Of a stretch of 64,000 nt of DNA, positions 18,035 through 27,866 are shown one piece after another. Source of the DNA: Flectobacillus major DSM 103 (lineage in GTDB: Bacteria > Bacteroidota > Bacteroidia > Cytophagales > Spirosomataceae); contig NZ_KE386491.1 in NCBI RefSeq assembly GCF_000427405.1, positions 603,001 to 667,000 on the forward strand. The letters run 5' to 3'. A program made the position numbers and the translations under genes. The notes beneath the pieces are model-generated. The model was not told the origin of the DNA and did no database searches. It saw only the letters and a program-made list of their open reading frames with translations. Each line of letters starts with the position of its first letter. The first letter of the stretch is position 1.

Positions 18035-19306
18035 CTATCTGTTGGCAATCTCAACATACTCGCGAGGAGTAGCCCCAACATATACTTGACGTGGACGACC
18101 GATAGGCTCTTTGTTTGATTTCATTTCTTTCCACTGAGCAATCCAACCTGGCAAACGACCAATCGCAAACATTACTGTAAACATATTGGTAGGAATACCT
18201 AAAGCACGGTAAATAATGCCTGAGTAGAAGTCAACGTTTGGATATAACTTGCGTTGAACAAAATACGGGTCGTTAAGAGCTGCTTCTTCTAATTTTTTTG
18301 CAATTTCCAAAATAGGGTCGTTTACACCTAATTTAGCCAAAACATCGTCTGCTGCTTTTTTGATGATTTTAGCACGAGGGTCGAAGTTTTTGTAAACACG
18401 GTGGCCAAAGCCCATCAAACGGAAGCCAGACGTTTTGTCTTTTGCCATAGCAATAAACTTATCTGTATCGCCACCGTCAGCTTTGATAGCTTCTAGCATT
18501 TCAATTACCTCTTGGTTGGCACCACCATGAAGAGGCCCCGAAAGGGCATTGATACCTGCCGAAATAGAAGCATATAAACTTGCATGTGACGAACCCACCA
18601 AGCGAACTGTAGAAGTAGAACAGTTTTGCTCGTGGTCGGCATGAAGAATTAAGAGCTTGTTCAATGCCGCAGAAACCACAGGGTCAACAGTATAGTCTTC
18701 TACTGGCAAAGCAAACATCATTTGTAAGAAGTTTGAACAATAATCCAGCGAATTTTTAGGATAGTTGATTGGGTGTCCTTGAGATTTTTTGTAAGACCAA
18801 GTAGCCATTGAAGGCATTTTTGACAACAAACGGATAATGTTAAGCTCGTCAGAACCAGCTTTATCGCCTGTGTAAAAAGCAGACATTGCACATACCATTG
18901 CTGATAAAACGCCCATTGGGTGAGCATTTACAGGGAAGCCTTCAAAAATCTTACGCATATCCTCATTGACGATAGTGTGCATTTTGATTTCTGTCTCAAA
19001 CGAGGCATATTGCTCTGCAGTAGGCAATTCACCATAAATCAAGAGATAAGCAACTTCCAAGAAAGTAGCTTTTTCAGCTAATTCTTCGATAGAGTACCCT
19101 CTGTAACGAAGAATTCCTAATTCGCCATCCAAAAATGTGATGGCACTTTTTGTGGCACCTGTATTCTTGTAACCTGAGTCAATTGTGATATAACCTGTCT
19201 CGTCACGGAGCTTGGCAATATCAATTGCTTTTTCATCTTCAGTTCCTGTGATAACAGGCAACTGAATGCGTTTATCACCTAATGATAGTTCTGCAAAATC
19301 TGACAT
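18035..19306 (-). CDS. gltA: Citrate synthase (type II)
   Basis: Condenses acetyl-CoA and oxaloacetate to citrate, the entry step of the TCA cycle. 423 residues, the usual length of the hexameric type II enzyme. The opening beta-domain (GYITIDSGYKNTGATKSAITFLDG, shortened here in meaning to residues 34-57) precedes the all-alpha core. Catalytic segments are visible: His in LHADHEQNCSTS and GPLHGGANQEVIEML, and GFGHRVYKNFDPRA with YPNVDFYSGIIYRALG carrying the catalytic Asp. It is monocistronic, with its own terminator at 17956-17995. The ATG start at 19306 is unambiguous. Confidence 0.97.
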   Translation of the reverse strand: MSDFAELSLGDKRIQLPVITGTEDEKAIDIAKLRDETGYITIDSGYKNTGATKSAITFLDGELGILRYRGYSIEELAEKATFLEVAYLLIYGELPTAEQYASFETEIKMHTIVNEDMRKIFEGFPVNAHPMGVLSAMVCAMSAFYTGDKAGSDELNIIRLLSKMPSMATWSYKKSQGHPINYPKNSLDYCSNFLQMMFALPVEDYTVDPVVSAALNKLLILHADHEQNCSTSTVRLVGSSHASLYASISAGINALSGPLHGGANQEVIEMLEAIKADGGDTDKFIAMAKDKTSGFRLMGFGHRVYKNFDPRAKIIKKAADDVLAKLGVNDPILEIAKKLEEAALNDPYFVQRKLYPNVDFYSGIIYRALGIPTNMFTVMFAIGRLPGWIAQWKEMKSNKEPIGRPRQVYVGATPREYVEIANR

Positions 19307-19678
19307 AACCTATATATTATTTGGCTTAACCTTTTGAAAATTTGTTTTTATTTTGACGAAGCGAAATTACTGAAAATTGCCTTTAGCAAGGCATTCCTCT
19401 AGTGTTTCTTTGGTAAATTTAGATACATATATAAATTGTACAATTTTACTAGACCTAATAATGATTCCCAAAAGAATGTTTATGCAAGATAATCACGAAA
19501 TTTGAAACCTTCATTACCTTTGTTAAAAGTTGTGAAATAAATAATTTTTGCCATAAAAATTCTACGAATAATTAAATAAAACGCTGCAAAACTCGTATTG
19601 TTGAGGCCAGTTATACCTACTTTTTAATTTGATTTATTATAATTTTTGTTTAAAATACCATACTCAAAATTGAATAAA
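19307..19678. other. Divergent intergenic region between gltA and pepT
   Basis: Promoter region for both genes. On the plus strand TACCTTTG (19515-19522) matches the Bacteroidota -7 box and lies about 157 bases before the pepT ATG, without a well-placed upstream TTG. On the minus strand CGAAATTA (19362-19369) is one base off the box and could serve gltA. No small gene seen. Confidence 0.4.
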
Positions 19679-20926
19679 ATGCTTATAAACTATCAAAATA
19701 CCGTAACAGAGCGTTTTTTAAGATACGTTCAGATTGACACCCAGTCGAACCCTGCTTCCGAGACTCAGCCTTCTACCGAAAAACAGAAACATTTAAGCCA
19801 ATTATTGGTGAAAGAATTGCAAGAAATGGGCATTACCGATGCCCAACTCGACGAATATGGCTATGTATATGCCACGATTCCTGCCAATACTACCAAAAAT
19901 GTACCAGTATTGTGTTTTTGTGCGCACGTTGATACCTCGCCAGATTGTTCGGGACAAGGCGTAAAACCCATTATTCATACCAATTATCAAGGACAAGATT
20001 TGATGCTACCCGACGACACCACTCAGGTGATTCGCTTAAAAGAACATGTTGACTTGGCTGAGCAAATCGGTAATGATATTATAACTGCTAGTGGCACTAC
20101 TTTGTTGGGTGCCGATAACAAAGCGGGGGTTGCCGAAATTATGGATGCAGCCTATTATTTAATGACGCATCCGAATATACAACGTGGTAAAGTACGAATA
20201 TTGTTCACGCCCGATGAAGAAATTGGTAGAGGTACTGCCAAGGTCGACCTTGCCAAACTAGGGGCTGATTATGGTTATACCATTGATGGTGAAACACTTG
20301 GCTCGCTGGAAGATGAGACTTTTTCGGCCGATGGCGTTATCATAAAAATTACAGGGGTTAGTCAACATCCGGGATTTGCCAAGGGCAAAATGGAAAGTGC
20401 TTTGAAAATTGCAGCTCAAATTGTGGCCAATTTGCCCCAAGAAAAACTTTCGCCCGAAACCACCGAAGGGAAAGAAGGCTTTATTCATCCTGTAGGAATA
20501 TCGGGGGCGGTAGAACAAGCCGAAGTGTCGTTTATTATTCGTGATTTTACTGATAGTGCTTTGCAGGCTCATGAAGCTATTTTGAAAAATATTATGGACG
20601 AGGTACTGCTGTCGTATCCCAACTCGAAGGCTACTTTTGAAGTACACGAGCAATACCGCAATATGAAAGTAATACTCGACCAATACCCCTCTGTTATTCA
20701 AAATGCCATTGAGGGTATCGAAAGAAGTGGTATCAAGGCCAAACAAATGAGTATTCGTGGAGGTACAGATGGTTCTCGCTTGTCGTTTATGGGTTTGCCT
20801 TGCCCTAATATTTTTGCAGGCGAACATGCTTTTCATGGCAAACATGAATGGGTTTCGGTACAAGACATGGAAAAGGCCGTAGAAACGATTGTTAATATTT
20901 GTCGTGTTTGGGAAGAAAAAGCCTAA
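19679..20926 (+). CDS. pepT: Peptidase T (tripeptide aminopeptidase)
   Basis: Cytoplasmic dizinc M20B peptidase that removes the N-terminal residue of tripeptides. Metal ligands are visible in order: His and Asp in FCAHVDTSPD, bridging Asp in LLGADNKAGVAE, Glu pair in LFTPDEEIGRG, and His in GEHAFHGKHEW. RGGTDGSRLSFMGLPCPN is the PepT signature. The frame extends to a TTG at 19646, but the ATG at 19679 gives the usual start MLINYQNTVTERFLRYVQID and a 415-residue protein. It is monocistronic and divergent from gltA. Confidence 0.95.
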   Translation: MLINYQNTVTERFLRYVQIDTQSNPASETQPSTEKQKHLSQLLVKELQEMGITDAQLDEYGYVYATIPANTTKNVPVLCFCAHVDTSPDCSGQGVKPIIHTNYQGQDLMLPDDTTQVIRLKEHVDLAEQIGNDIITASGTTLLGADNKAGVAEIMDAAYYLMTHPNIQRGKVRILFTPDEEIGRGTAKVDLAKLGADYGYTIDGETLGSLEDETFSADGVIIKITGVSQHPGFAKGKMESALKIAAQIVANLPQEKLSPETTEGKEGFIHPVGISGAVEQAEVSFIIRDFTDSALQAHEAILKNIMDEVLLSYPNSKATFEVHEQYRNMKVILDQYPSVIQNAIEGIERSGIKAKQMSIRGGTDGSRLSFMGLPCPNIFAGEHAFHGKHEWVSVQDMEKAVETIVNICRVWEEKA

Positions 20927-21143
20927 TGAAAAACTTGTTAGCCTTTTTTATGTATTACTCCCGTCAGATTTTGGTATTTTTGGGAAATGAAATTTTAGCC
21001 TGCTAGCTCTGTAGCTCAGATAGCAGCGGTGATGAGAATCTATAAGTGACTGATTTTATGATAATACGTATATCAATCGGTCATGTAAAAGTGTTGATTG
21101 TCAGAAAGTTTTATTCAACACGCATTATTAATTACCTTTCTTT

Positions 21144-23975
21144 ATGAAAAAACTGTTTCTTCTCGACGCAATGGCGTTGATATATCGAGCCCATTTTGCG
21201 TTCCAGAAAACGCCTAGAATCACCTCTAAGGGCTTGAATACAAGTGCTGTGTTTGGTTTTACTAATACTTTGCTTGAGATTTTGGCAAAAGAAAAACCAA
21301 CACACATCGGGGTAGCTTTTGATACGCCTAAGCCAACTTTTCGACATATTCAGTTTGAGGCATATAAGGCTCAGCGACAAGAACAACCCGAAGATATTAC
21401 TGTGGCTATTCCGTATGTAAAACGCCTTTTAGATGCCATGAATATTCCAAAGCTTATCATGGATGGCTACGAGGCCGACGATGTTATTGGTACTATTGCC
21501 AAAAGGGCTGTGCGTGAACACGACGATATAGAGGTGTATATGATGACTCCCGATAAAGATTATGGCCAGTTGGTAGAGGAACGTATCAAAATGTATAAAC
21601 CTGCCTTTATGGGAAAAGGGGTAGAGGTATTGGGGCCTGCCGAAATTTGTGAACGATGGGGTATCAAAAGTGTTGATCAAGTAATTGATATTCTTGGCCT
21701 TATGGGTGATGCTGTCGATAATATCCCTGGTATTCCTGGCATTGGAGAAAAAACCGCTCAGAAACTTATTGAGGAGTATGGCTCGGTCGAAAACTTGATT
21801 GCCAATGTTGATAAACTAAAAGGTAAACAAAAGGAAAATGTAATCAACTTTGCTCAGCAAGGGCTTTTGTCTAAAGAGTTGGCTACAATATTGTGTGAAG
21901 TACCAATTGATTTCATCGAAGACGATCTGCGTATGTCGGAAGTGAATAAAGATGCTCTTTCGGCATTATTGGACGAACTGGAGTTTAGAACGCTTCGCAA
22001 AAGAATGTTAGGTGAAGACACCGAGGCTGTTACGCCAAAAGAAGAAACTTCGCCCAAAGCCGCCAAAGCTCAGGCCAGTGGTCAGATGGACTTGTTTGGT
22101 AGCTTGGTACAAGAAAAAACCTTGCCTTTGAGCAGTCCAAGCGTTGAGCTTGCAACCAAAGGCAATATTCATAATACCGTTCATGAATATCACTTAATTA
22201 ATACGCCCGAACTCAGACAAAACTTAGTGCATTTTCTGAGTATTCAAGATAGCCTTTGTTTTGATACCGAAACCACCAATATCGATGCCGTAGAAGCTGA
22301 ATTGGTAGGTTTGGCTTTTGCCTATCGTGCTGGCGAAGCATTTTATGTGCCTATTCCCGAAAATAGAGAAGATGCTCAGGCGATTTTGAATGAATTTAAG
22401 CCTGTATTTGAAAATGAAAGTATCGAAAAAATAGCTCAAAATATTAAATATGACTTGATGGTTTTGCAGCAATACGGTGTTTCGGTAAAAGGAAAACTCT
22501 ACGATACTATGCTGGCACATTACCTTATCGAGCCAGACAAACGCCATAATATGGATATTTTGGCAGAAGATTTTTTGAATTATACGCCAGTATCTATTGA
22601 AGAACTCATCGGAAAAAAAGGAGCAAAGCAAGGCAATATGCGTGATGTTGACTTTGAAAAAATCAAAGAATATGCTGCCGAAGATGCTGATATTACTCTT
22701 CAGTTAAAACAAAAGCTACATCCTATTTTAGCTGAAAGTACAAGTGCCATCAAATTGTTTGAGGAGGTAGAAATGCCCCTTACACAGGTGCTTACCGATA
22801 TCGAGCTAGAGGGTATTCGTATTGATACCGAGTTTTTGGCAGATATGTCCAAAACCCTTGAAAGCGATATGCGTGTAGTACAAGACCGTGTATTTGAACT
22901 GGCTGGAGTTGATTTTAATATTGGTTCGCCCAAACAATTAGGGGAGGTGCTTTTTGAAAAGCTTAAACTAGACCCTAAGGCCAAAAAAACCAAAACAGGG
23001 CAATATATGACGGGCGAAGAAATTTTGTCGAAACTCGAAGGTGAACATGAAATTGCTCGTAAGATTTTGGATTTCAGAGAATTACAAAAGCTAAAGTCCA
23101 CTTATGTTGATGCCCTCCCTTTGCTGATTTCGCCACGAACAGGACGTATTCATACTTCTTTTAATCAGGCCGTGGCTGTAACAGGGCGTTTGTCGAGTAC
23201 CAATCCCAACTTACAGAATATTCCGATAAGAACCCCTCGTGGGCGTGAAATCAGAAAGGCGTTTATTCCTCGTAATGAAGAGTTTCAGATATTGTCGGCC
23301 GATTATTCGCAAATAGAATTGCGTATTATGGCGGCTTTTGCTCAGGACGAATCTATGATAGAGGCTTTTAATCAGGGACGTGACATTCACGCTACTACTG
23401 CTGCCAAAGTGTTTAATGTAAGCCTCGACGAAGTAACGCCAGATATGCGTAGAAAAGCCAAAACGGTTAACTTTGGTATTATTTATGGTGTTTCGGCATT
23501 TGGATTGTCACAACAAATAGATATTTCTCGTACCGAAGCCAAAGAAATTATAGATAGCTATTGGCGTGAGTTTCCATCTATCAAAAAATACATGGATTCG
23601 GCGGTGATCAAAGCTCGTGATATGGGCTATGTCGAAACGGTCTTAGGCAGAAGGCGTTACCTCCGAGATATTAACGCTCAGAATATGGTAGAACGCGGTT
23701 TTGCCGAACGGAACGCTATCAATGCTCCTATTCAAGGCTCGGCAGCCGACATGATAAAAGTGGCTATGATAAAGGTGAATAATTTTATCAAAAAAGAAAA
23801 ACTCAAGTCACGCATGATTTTGACAGTACATGATGAATTGGTTTTTGATGCACATATTTCGGAAATAGACTTGCTCAAAGAAAATGTCAATAACCTTATG
23901 ATTCATGCTATTGAGTTTCCTGTAAAAATGGAAACTGGTATTGGGCTTGGTGCCAATTGGTTAGAGGCTCACTAA
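21144..23975 (+). CDS. polA: DNA polymerase I
   Basis: Replicative repair polymerase that removes RNA primers and fills gaps. Three domains: 5'-3' exonuclease about 1-290 (FLLDAMALIYRAHFAF, MDGYEADDVIGTIA, GDAVDNIPGIPGIGEKTAQ); 3'-5' proofreading exonuclease about 340-530, with DTETTNIDAVEAELVG intact, so proofreading looks active; polymerase about 560-943 with motif A SADYSQIELRIMA, motif B RRKAKTVNFGIIYGVS and motif C MILTVHDELVFDA. Length 943 is normal. It is probably monocistronic. A hairpin-like inverted repeat (23995-24018) follows but has no T-tract. Confidence 0.97.
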   Translation: MKKLFLLDAMALIYRAHFAFQKTPRITSKGLNTSAVFGFTNTLLEILAKEKPTHIGVAFDTPKPTFRHIQFEAYKAQRQEQPEDITVAIPYVKRLLDAMNIPKLIMDGYEADDVIGTIAKRAVREHDDIEVYMMTPDKDYGQLVEERIKMYKPAFMGKGVEVLGPAEICERWGIKSVDQVIDILGLMGDAVDNIPGIPGIGEKTAQKLIEEYGSVENLIANVDKLKGKQKENVINFAQQGLLSKELATILCEVPIDFIEDDLRMSEVNKDALSALLDELEFRTLRKRMLGEDTEAVTPKEETSPKAAKAQASGQMDLFGSLVQEKTLPLSSPSVELATKGNIHNTVHEYHLINTPELRQNLVHFLSIQDSLCFDTETTNIDAVEAELVGLAFAYRAGEAFYVPIPENREDAQAILNEFKPVFENESIEKIAQNIKYDLMVLQQYGVSVKGKLYDTMLAHYLIEPDKRHNMDILAEDFLNYTPVSIEELIGKKGAKQGNMRDVDFEKIKEYAAEDADITLQLKQKLHPILAESTSAIKLFEEVEMPLTQVLTDIELEGIRIDTEFLADMSKTLESDMRVVQDRVFELAGVDFNIGSPKQLGEVLFEKLKLDPKAKKTKTGQYMTGEEILSKLEGEHEIARKILDFRELQKLKSTYVDALPLLISPRTGRIHTSFNQAVAVTGRLSSTNPNLQNIPIRTPRGREIRKAFIPRNEEFQILSADYSQIELRIMAAFAQDESMIEAFNQGRDIHATTAAKVFNVSLDEVTPDMRRKAKTVNFGIIYGVSAFGLSQQIDISRTEAKEIIDSYWREFPSIKKYMDSAVIKARDMGYVETVLGRRRYLRDINAQNMVERGFAERNAINAPIQGSAADMIKVAMIKVNNFIKKEKLKSRMILTVHDELVFDAHISEIDLLKENVNNLMIHAIEFPVKMETGIGLGANWLEAH

Positions 23976-24112
23976 TCCGACAATGTCGTAACCTTACAAG
24001 TCTTAATTAGGACTTGTAGGATTCAAAAATCAGTATTAACGTACATTAGCAAGCACGAAGATTTGGAAATAACAATGAGTCGATTTTCGAGCTTGTTTAA
24101 TCATTGATATTT

Positions 24113-24937
24113 ATGTTGAAAAAAGAGGTTGCAGTAGTGATTCCAATGTACAAAGCGGTGCTAAGCAATGGCGAAAGGAGGTCGCTTGAACGCTGTGTCT
24201 CAGTATTGAAAAACCACCCTATGATAATCGCAAAACCTGAGCATTTGGATTTGTCGGCTTTGTTGGTACAATATGACAATTTGAGTGTTGAAAATTTCCC
24301 GTCTATGTATTTTGCTGATATTCAGGCGTATAACCGACTGATGATGTCGTCAGAATTTTATCAGCGATTTGTAGATTTTGAATATATTTTAATTTATCAG
24401 TTAGATGCCTACATTTTTAGCGATCAATTAACAGAATGGTGTCAAAAAGGGTATGATTATATTGGTGCACCCTGGTTGAGAGATTGGGAGTTTACGTCGC
24501 CATTAGACGAAATACGGTTTAATATAAAAAAGAAAATAGCGACAGTTTTGGGACTCACCAAAGAAGACGGTATTACGCCCAAAGAGATTATCTTACAAAA
24601 TAGCGTAGGCAATGGAGGCTTTTCGCTCAGAAAAGTGAGTGCCTTTTTGAAGGTAACCAACCAGTTTAGGGTCAAAATAGATTATTATTTAGCTCAGAAT
24701 GGGCATCAATTCAACGAAGATGTATTTTTTGGTATAGAAGTAAACCGCTTTGTTAAGCATATCAAAACTCCCGATTATCGTGAAGCCCTTGCTTTTTCGG
24801 TTGAATTTTTTCCGCAACGGTCTATTCAAAAATTGGGGAAATTACCCTTCGGGTGTCATGCTTGGGACGTACACGAGCCTGCATTTTGGGAAGAGAAGTT
24901 TAATGAAGCAGAGAAAAAATCGCCTAGTTGTTTGTAA
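24113..24937 (+). CDS. DUF5672-type putative glycosyltransferase
   Basis: Protein of 274 residues starting MLKKEVAVVIPMYKA, the strand-loop opening common to GT-A-like transferases. The segments YILIYQLDAYIFSD, GYDYIGAPWLRDW, GNGGFSLRKVSAF and NEDVFFGIEVNR resemble the DUF5672 family, in which QLDAY stands where a DxD metal motif would be and NGGF/NEDVFF line the sugar site (inference). The frame begins at a TTG at 24104, but ATG 24113 is the better start. No signal peptide or membrane segment. It stands alone and is separated from the M28 gene by repeat copy 2. Sugar and acceptor unknown. Confidence 0.8.
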   Translation: MLKKEVAVVIPMYKAVLSNGERRSLERCVSVLKNHPMIIAKPEHLDLSALLVQYDNLSVENFPSMYFADIQAYNRLMMSSEFYQRFVDFEYILIYQLDAYIFSDQLTEWCQKGYDYIGAPWLRDWEFTSPLDEIRFNIKKKIATVLGLTKEDGITPKEIILQNSVGNGGFSLRKVSAFLKVTNQFRVKIDYYLAQNGHQFNEDVFFGIEVNRFVKHIKTPDYREALAFSVEFFPQRSIQKLGKLPFGCHAWDVHEPAFWEEKFNEAEKKSPSCL

Positions 24938-25071
24938 TAAGTAAAAAAAGTTATTGAGAACATATCCTCTTGGAGGTAAATACCCTTATAGAAGATGTTT
25001 TTTATCTGAATTGTTATTCTATTAGCACGTATAAATAAGCTTTCGGTTTATACTCCTAGACGATATTCGTT

Positions 25072-25246
25072 AAACATGAGTCTTCCCAATATTTTGGGAT
25101 AATTTACAATAGAGACCTCTTGTTTGTATTTATTGGAAAAAAGTACACAATTGTAAGGCATTTATTGACTATTAATCAAACAAGGCGGTCGAAAAACTAA
25201 TTTCGACCGCCTTGTTTTTGCTAAAAAATCGGGATGACTAATGTTT
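25072..25246. repeat. 175-bp repeated element with terminal inverted repeats, copy 2
   Basis: Same length and layout as 14147-14321. Left end AAACATGAGTCTTCCC and right end (reverse complement) AAACATTAGTCATCCC define the inverted termini. The stretch from 25146 to 25217 (GTACACAATTGT onwards through the hairpin) is nearly identical to copy 1, whereas the outer 30 bases on the right differ. Compared with copy 1 it has one base inserted near the left end and one A missing from the A-run, so the length is unchanged. It lies 134 bases after the DUF5672 stop and ends 9 bases before the M28 stop codon. Confidence 0.85.
25178..25217. terminator. 17-bp perfect hairpin within repeat copy 2
   Basis: 25178-25194 pairs perfectly with 25201-25217 around AACTAA, identical in sequence to the hairpin of copy 1. 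On the plus strand it continues into TTTTT, so it would terminate the plus-strand gene well. It also lies just downstream of the minus-strand M28 gene. Confidence 0.7.
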
Positions 25247-25255
25247 GTACTGGTA

Positions 25256-26635
25256 TTAAAGACCGTATTTGTCTAGCAAGTAAATCAACGATGCCATCGA
25301 AGCAGCCCCCATTTCTAATTCACGTTGGTTAACGGTTTCAAATTTATCATTAGAGGCATGATGGTATTCAAAGTAACGCTGAGGGTCGGGCTTGAAACCA
25401 ATCAAAACAGTACCTTGTGGAGCAAGAGGGCCAATATCGACACCGCCTCCGCCTTTTTCAATTTCATGTAAGCCATAAGGAGCTAACAGATTTTTGTATC
25501 CTTGGATTTTGGCCAAAACGGCTGGTGAACCACCCTGAATACCAAACCCACGAGGGGTAAAACCTCCGTTGTCCGACTCTAAAGCAAAAATATGTTTTTC
25601 ATTATTTTGTTTGGCCAACTCTGCATATTTGATACCTCCTCGGTTGCCATTCTCTTCGTTCATAAACAATACTACACGGATAGTTCTTTTAGGCTTAATA
25701 CCTAGTTCTTTAAACAACCGCAAAACCTCCATGGATTGTACAATACCTGTACCGTCGTCGTGTGCACCTTGAGCTACATCCCACGAATCGAGGTGGCCAC
25801 CCACTACGATAATTTCATCAGGTTTTTCAGAGCCTTTTAATTCAGCTACCACGTTGTGAGAAGGGGCATCGTCGAGGGTCTCACAGTTTTGTTTGAAAAA
25901 GAATTTAGTAGTAGGGTTTTCTTGTAAGGTTTTGCTCAATAATTCTGCGGCATTAGTACTGATAGCTCCAGCAGGAATCAAAGGTACACCTGTGGCATAT
26001 TGCATAGACCCCGTGTGTGGGTAATCGTTGAGGGTATTGCTCAATGAACGGATAATACAACCAACAGCACCTACTTTACTGGCTTCGTTAGCGCCGCTTC
26101 GGCGTTGGTCGCCAGCTTGGCCATAAGCTTCAAAAGTACTGATTTTGGTAGGGTCCATTGGGCGGTTGAAGAAGATAATCTTTCCTTCACATTTTTCTTT
26201 GCCCAAGGCTCGTAATTCTTGGAAGTTTTTCACCTCAATTACTTCTGCCAAAATCCCTTTTTTGGGGGTAGCTATCGAGCCACCTAATGCTAGCAAAGGC
26301 ACATTGATTTTTTGTTTACCATTCAAAATATACGCTTCTTCTTTTGCTCCACGTTCCCAGTGAGGTACCATTACATCTTGAAGAAATACTTTGTCTGCAC
26401 CTTCTTGTTCTAAAACGCTTTTGCCCCATTGTACAGCTTTGGCGGCATTGGCCGAGCCAGCCAAACGCCCACCAATATTGGTTGTTAGGTCGCGAAGCCA
26501 AGGGTATGATTTTCCATGAGAAAGAGTGGCATCAAAAAACTTTTTGATAGTAACCGAATCAGCATTTTGTGCTTGTGTCTGTGCAAGAGAGGCTGTTAGT
26601 AATAATGTTGTGATGAAGGAATACTGTTTTTTCAT
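25256..26635 (-). CDS. Secreted M28-family zinc aminopeptidase/carboxypeptidase
   Basis: Exported dizinc peptidase of 459 residues resembling carboxypeptidase Q / M28. Zinc ligands: His and Asp in VVGGHLDSWDVAQGAHDDGTG (first His, second Asp) and the Glu pair in LFMNEENGNRGG; His near the end in YFEYHHASNDKFE. An inserted PA-like segment (KGILAEVIEVKNFQEL to GVPLIPAGAIS) lies before the catalytic part. The frame extends to 26680, but ATG 26635 begins the signal peptide MKKQYSFITTLLLTASLAQT and is preferred. It lies 72 bases downstream of the NodB lipoprotein gene on the same strand, so the two may form an operon. Confidence 0.92.
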   Translation of the reverse strand: MKKQYSFITTLLLTASLAQTQAQNADSVTIKKFFDATLSHGKSYPWLRDLTTNIGGRLAGSANAAKAVQWGKSVLEQEGADKVFLQDVMVPHWERGAKEEAYILNGKQKINVPLLALGGSIATPKKGILAEVIEVKNFQELRALGKEKCEGKIIFFNRPMDPTKISTFEAYGQAGDQRRSGANEASKVGAVGCIIRSLSNTLNDYPHTGSMQYATGVPLIPAGAISTNAAELLSKTLQENPTTKFFFKQNCETLDDAPSHNVVAELKGSEKPDEIIVVGGHLDSWDVAQGAHDDGTGIVQSMEVLRLFKELGIKPKRTIRVVLFMNEENGNRGGIKYAELAKQNNEKHIFALESDNGGFTPRGFGIQGGSPAVLAKIQGYKNLLAPYGLHEIEKGGGGVDIGPLAPQGTVLIGFKPDPQRYFEYHHASNDKFETVNQRELEMGAASMASLIYLLDKYGL

Positions 26636-26707
26636 GAATAAAGGTTTGTTTGATAATTGATGAGTATAAATACAGGGCAAAATGCCAAAATACTACTTAA
26701 AAGCGTA

Positions 26708-27502
26708 TCATGGTTGTACTAATTCTGCCATTGTATAAGATTTCAGACCTAATTTAGCACTTTCTGCTAATATTTGTTCTAATCTTTTTATGTCAAAACC
26801 ATAATCGGTGCCTAGGCGGTTGCTAGCTGATAGGGGGCGGTGGCCAAATAGCATCAGGGCTGTGTTGGTTTTTTGGGCTTTGACCAACGCCCATCGAAGC
26901 TCCTGCCAAGTTAGCTGATTACTCTCGTCGATTAATAGAGCCTCAACTCGTTTTTGTCCCTTAAAATCGTAATAAATTTCGTTTATCTGTTCAATATTTC
27001 GGTGGTAACTAAAACCGTAAAGCTTACGTTCTTTGAGCGAAACATCTCGTAATAATACAAAATGCTTGAGTAGAGCAAGGTCTATCCACCAAAATTGAGA
27101 ACCGCCTGGGTGGGCAAAGGTAATAGGTGAAAAGCCTTGCTTTTTCATAGTAGCTAATGCTGGAAAAATTTCAACTTGCATATACTCGGCCAGTGAGTTT
27201 TGCCAAACAAATGGTAGTGAACGAATATGCTGAGCCCCATGACAGCCTATTTCATGGCCATCTTTTTCTAAAATCTTGAGAAGCATTATTTCTCTAGGAC
27301 TAAGGCTGTCGGGCTGAGTAATATAAAAGGTAGCTTTGGTATGGTATTGCAACAACAAAGGCCGTAATTGAAACCATTCTTCAATAAATCTATCATCAAA
27401 CGACAAGGCTATGCCTGCTTGCTGGGCTGTATGTGAGGTATTGTTTGTCGTACATTGCGACAGTGTTAGGATAACCCAAACTATAATAATATGTGTTTTC
27501 AT
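26708..27502 (-). CDS. NodB/CE4-type polysaccharide deacetylase lipoprotein
   Basis: Predicted metal-dependent deacetylase anchored as a lipoprotein. The ATG at 27502 gives MKTHIIIVWVILTLSQC, a signal peptide ending in lipobox LSQC; the frame is open further upstream to 27544 but without reason to extend. NodB motifs: IALSFDDRF (catalytic base and metal Asp), EIGCHGAQH (metal His pair) and TFAHPGGSQ. The C-terminal motif is LMLFGHRPL, a variant of the usual L-H form. About 264 residues. Substrate unknown; peptidoglycan or an exopolysaccharide are possible. Upstream of the M28 peptidase on the same strand. Confidence 0.85.
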   Translation of the reverse strand: MKTHIIIVWVILTLSQCTTNNTSHTAQQAGIALSFDDRFIEEWFQLRPLLLQYHTKATFYITQPDSLSPREIMLLKILEKDGHEIGCHGAQHIRSLPFVWQNSLAEYMQVEIFPALATMKKQGFSPITFAHPGGSQFWWIDLALLKHFVLLRDVSLKERKLYGFSYHRNIEQINEIYYDFKGQKRVEALLIDESNQLTWQELRWALVKAQKTNTALMLFGHRPLSASNRLGTDYGFDIKRLEQILAESAKLGLKSYTMAELVQP

Positions 27503-27866
27503 GGGGCAACAAACTTCATATTTTTGAGCAAAATAATGATTCAAAATCTGATAGTTAGAACAAAATACTTGAGTATAATTAGCTTGCTATTTTGTAAAAA
27601 ATGATTGAATATCTATAAAATAGGCTGCTGTATAGGACATTGCCTTTTATTATATGATACTTTTTTTTATGAATTTTACAAAAGAAAATACCATACGTTC
27701 TATAGTCTGTAAATTAAACTCGCCACTCTGCATACAAAATTCAGCACTCCTTCATTTACCTGTCTGACTACCCCTTTGGCTTGGCCAAATGAATTATTGA
27801 ATGGTAGTTTGGGCGTTTTAATATTCTCGTAATTTTGTAGTGGGAACTTCATAAAACTTATAAAAC
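27503..27866. other. Divergent intergenic region (NodB lipoprotein / pgeF)
   Basis: A+T-rich region of about 360 bases between divergently transcribed genes. It contains a well-formed promoter for pgeF (27808-27837). No other gene or repeat is visible. Confidence 0.5.
27808..27837 (+). promoter_or_regulatory. Bacteroidota-type promoter of pgeF
   Basis: TTTG at 27808-27811, 18-base spacer, TAATTTTG at 27830-27837: an exact match to the TTTG / TAnnTTTG pattern used by the primary sigma factor in this phylum. Transcription would start near 27844, giving a leader of about 23 bases before the ATG at 27867. Confidence 0.65.

Noticed and set aside
21003..21045. TAGCTCAGATAGCAGC resembling the D-arm of a tRNA
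   Set aside because: No acceptor stem, anticodon loop or TTCGA arm follows, so it is not a tRNA gene; too short to call a tRNA remnant.
23995..24018. Inverted repeat after polA as a terminator
   Set aside because: The stem is short with a bulge and no T-tract follows on either strand, so I do not list it.
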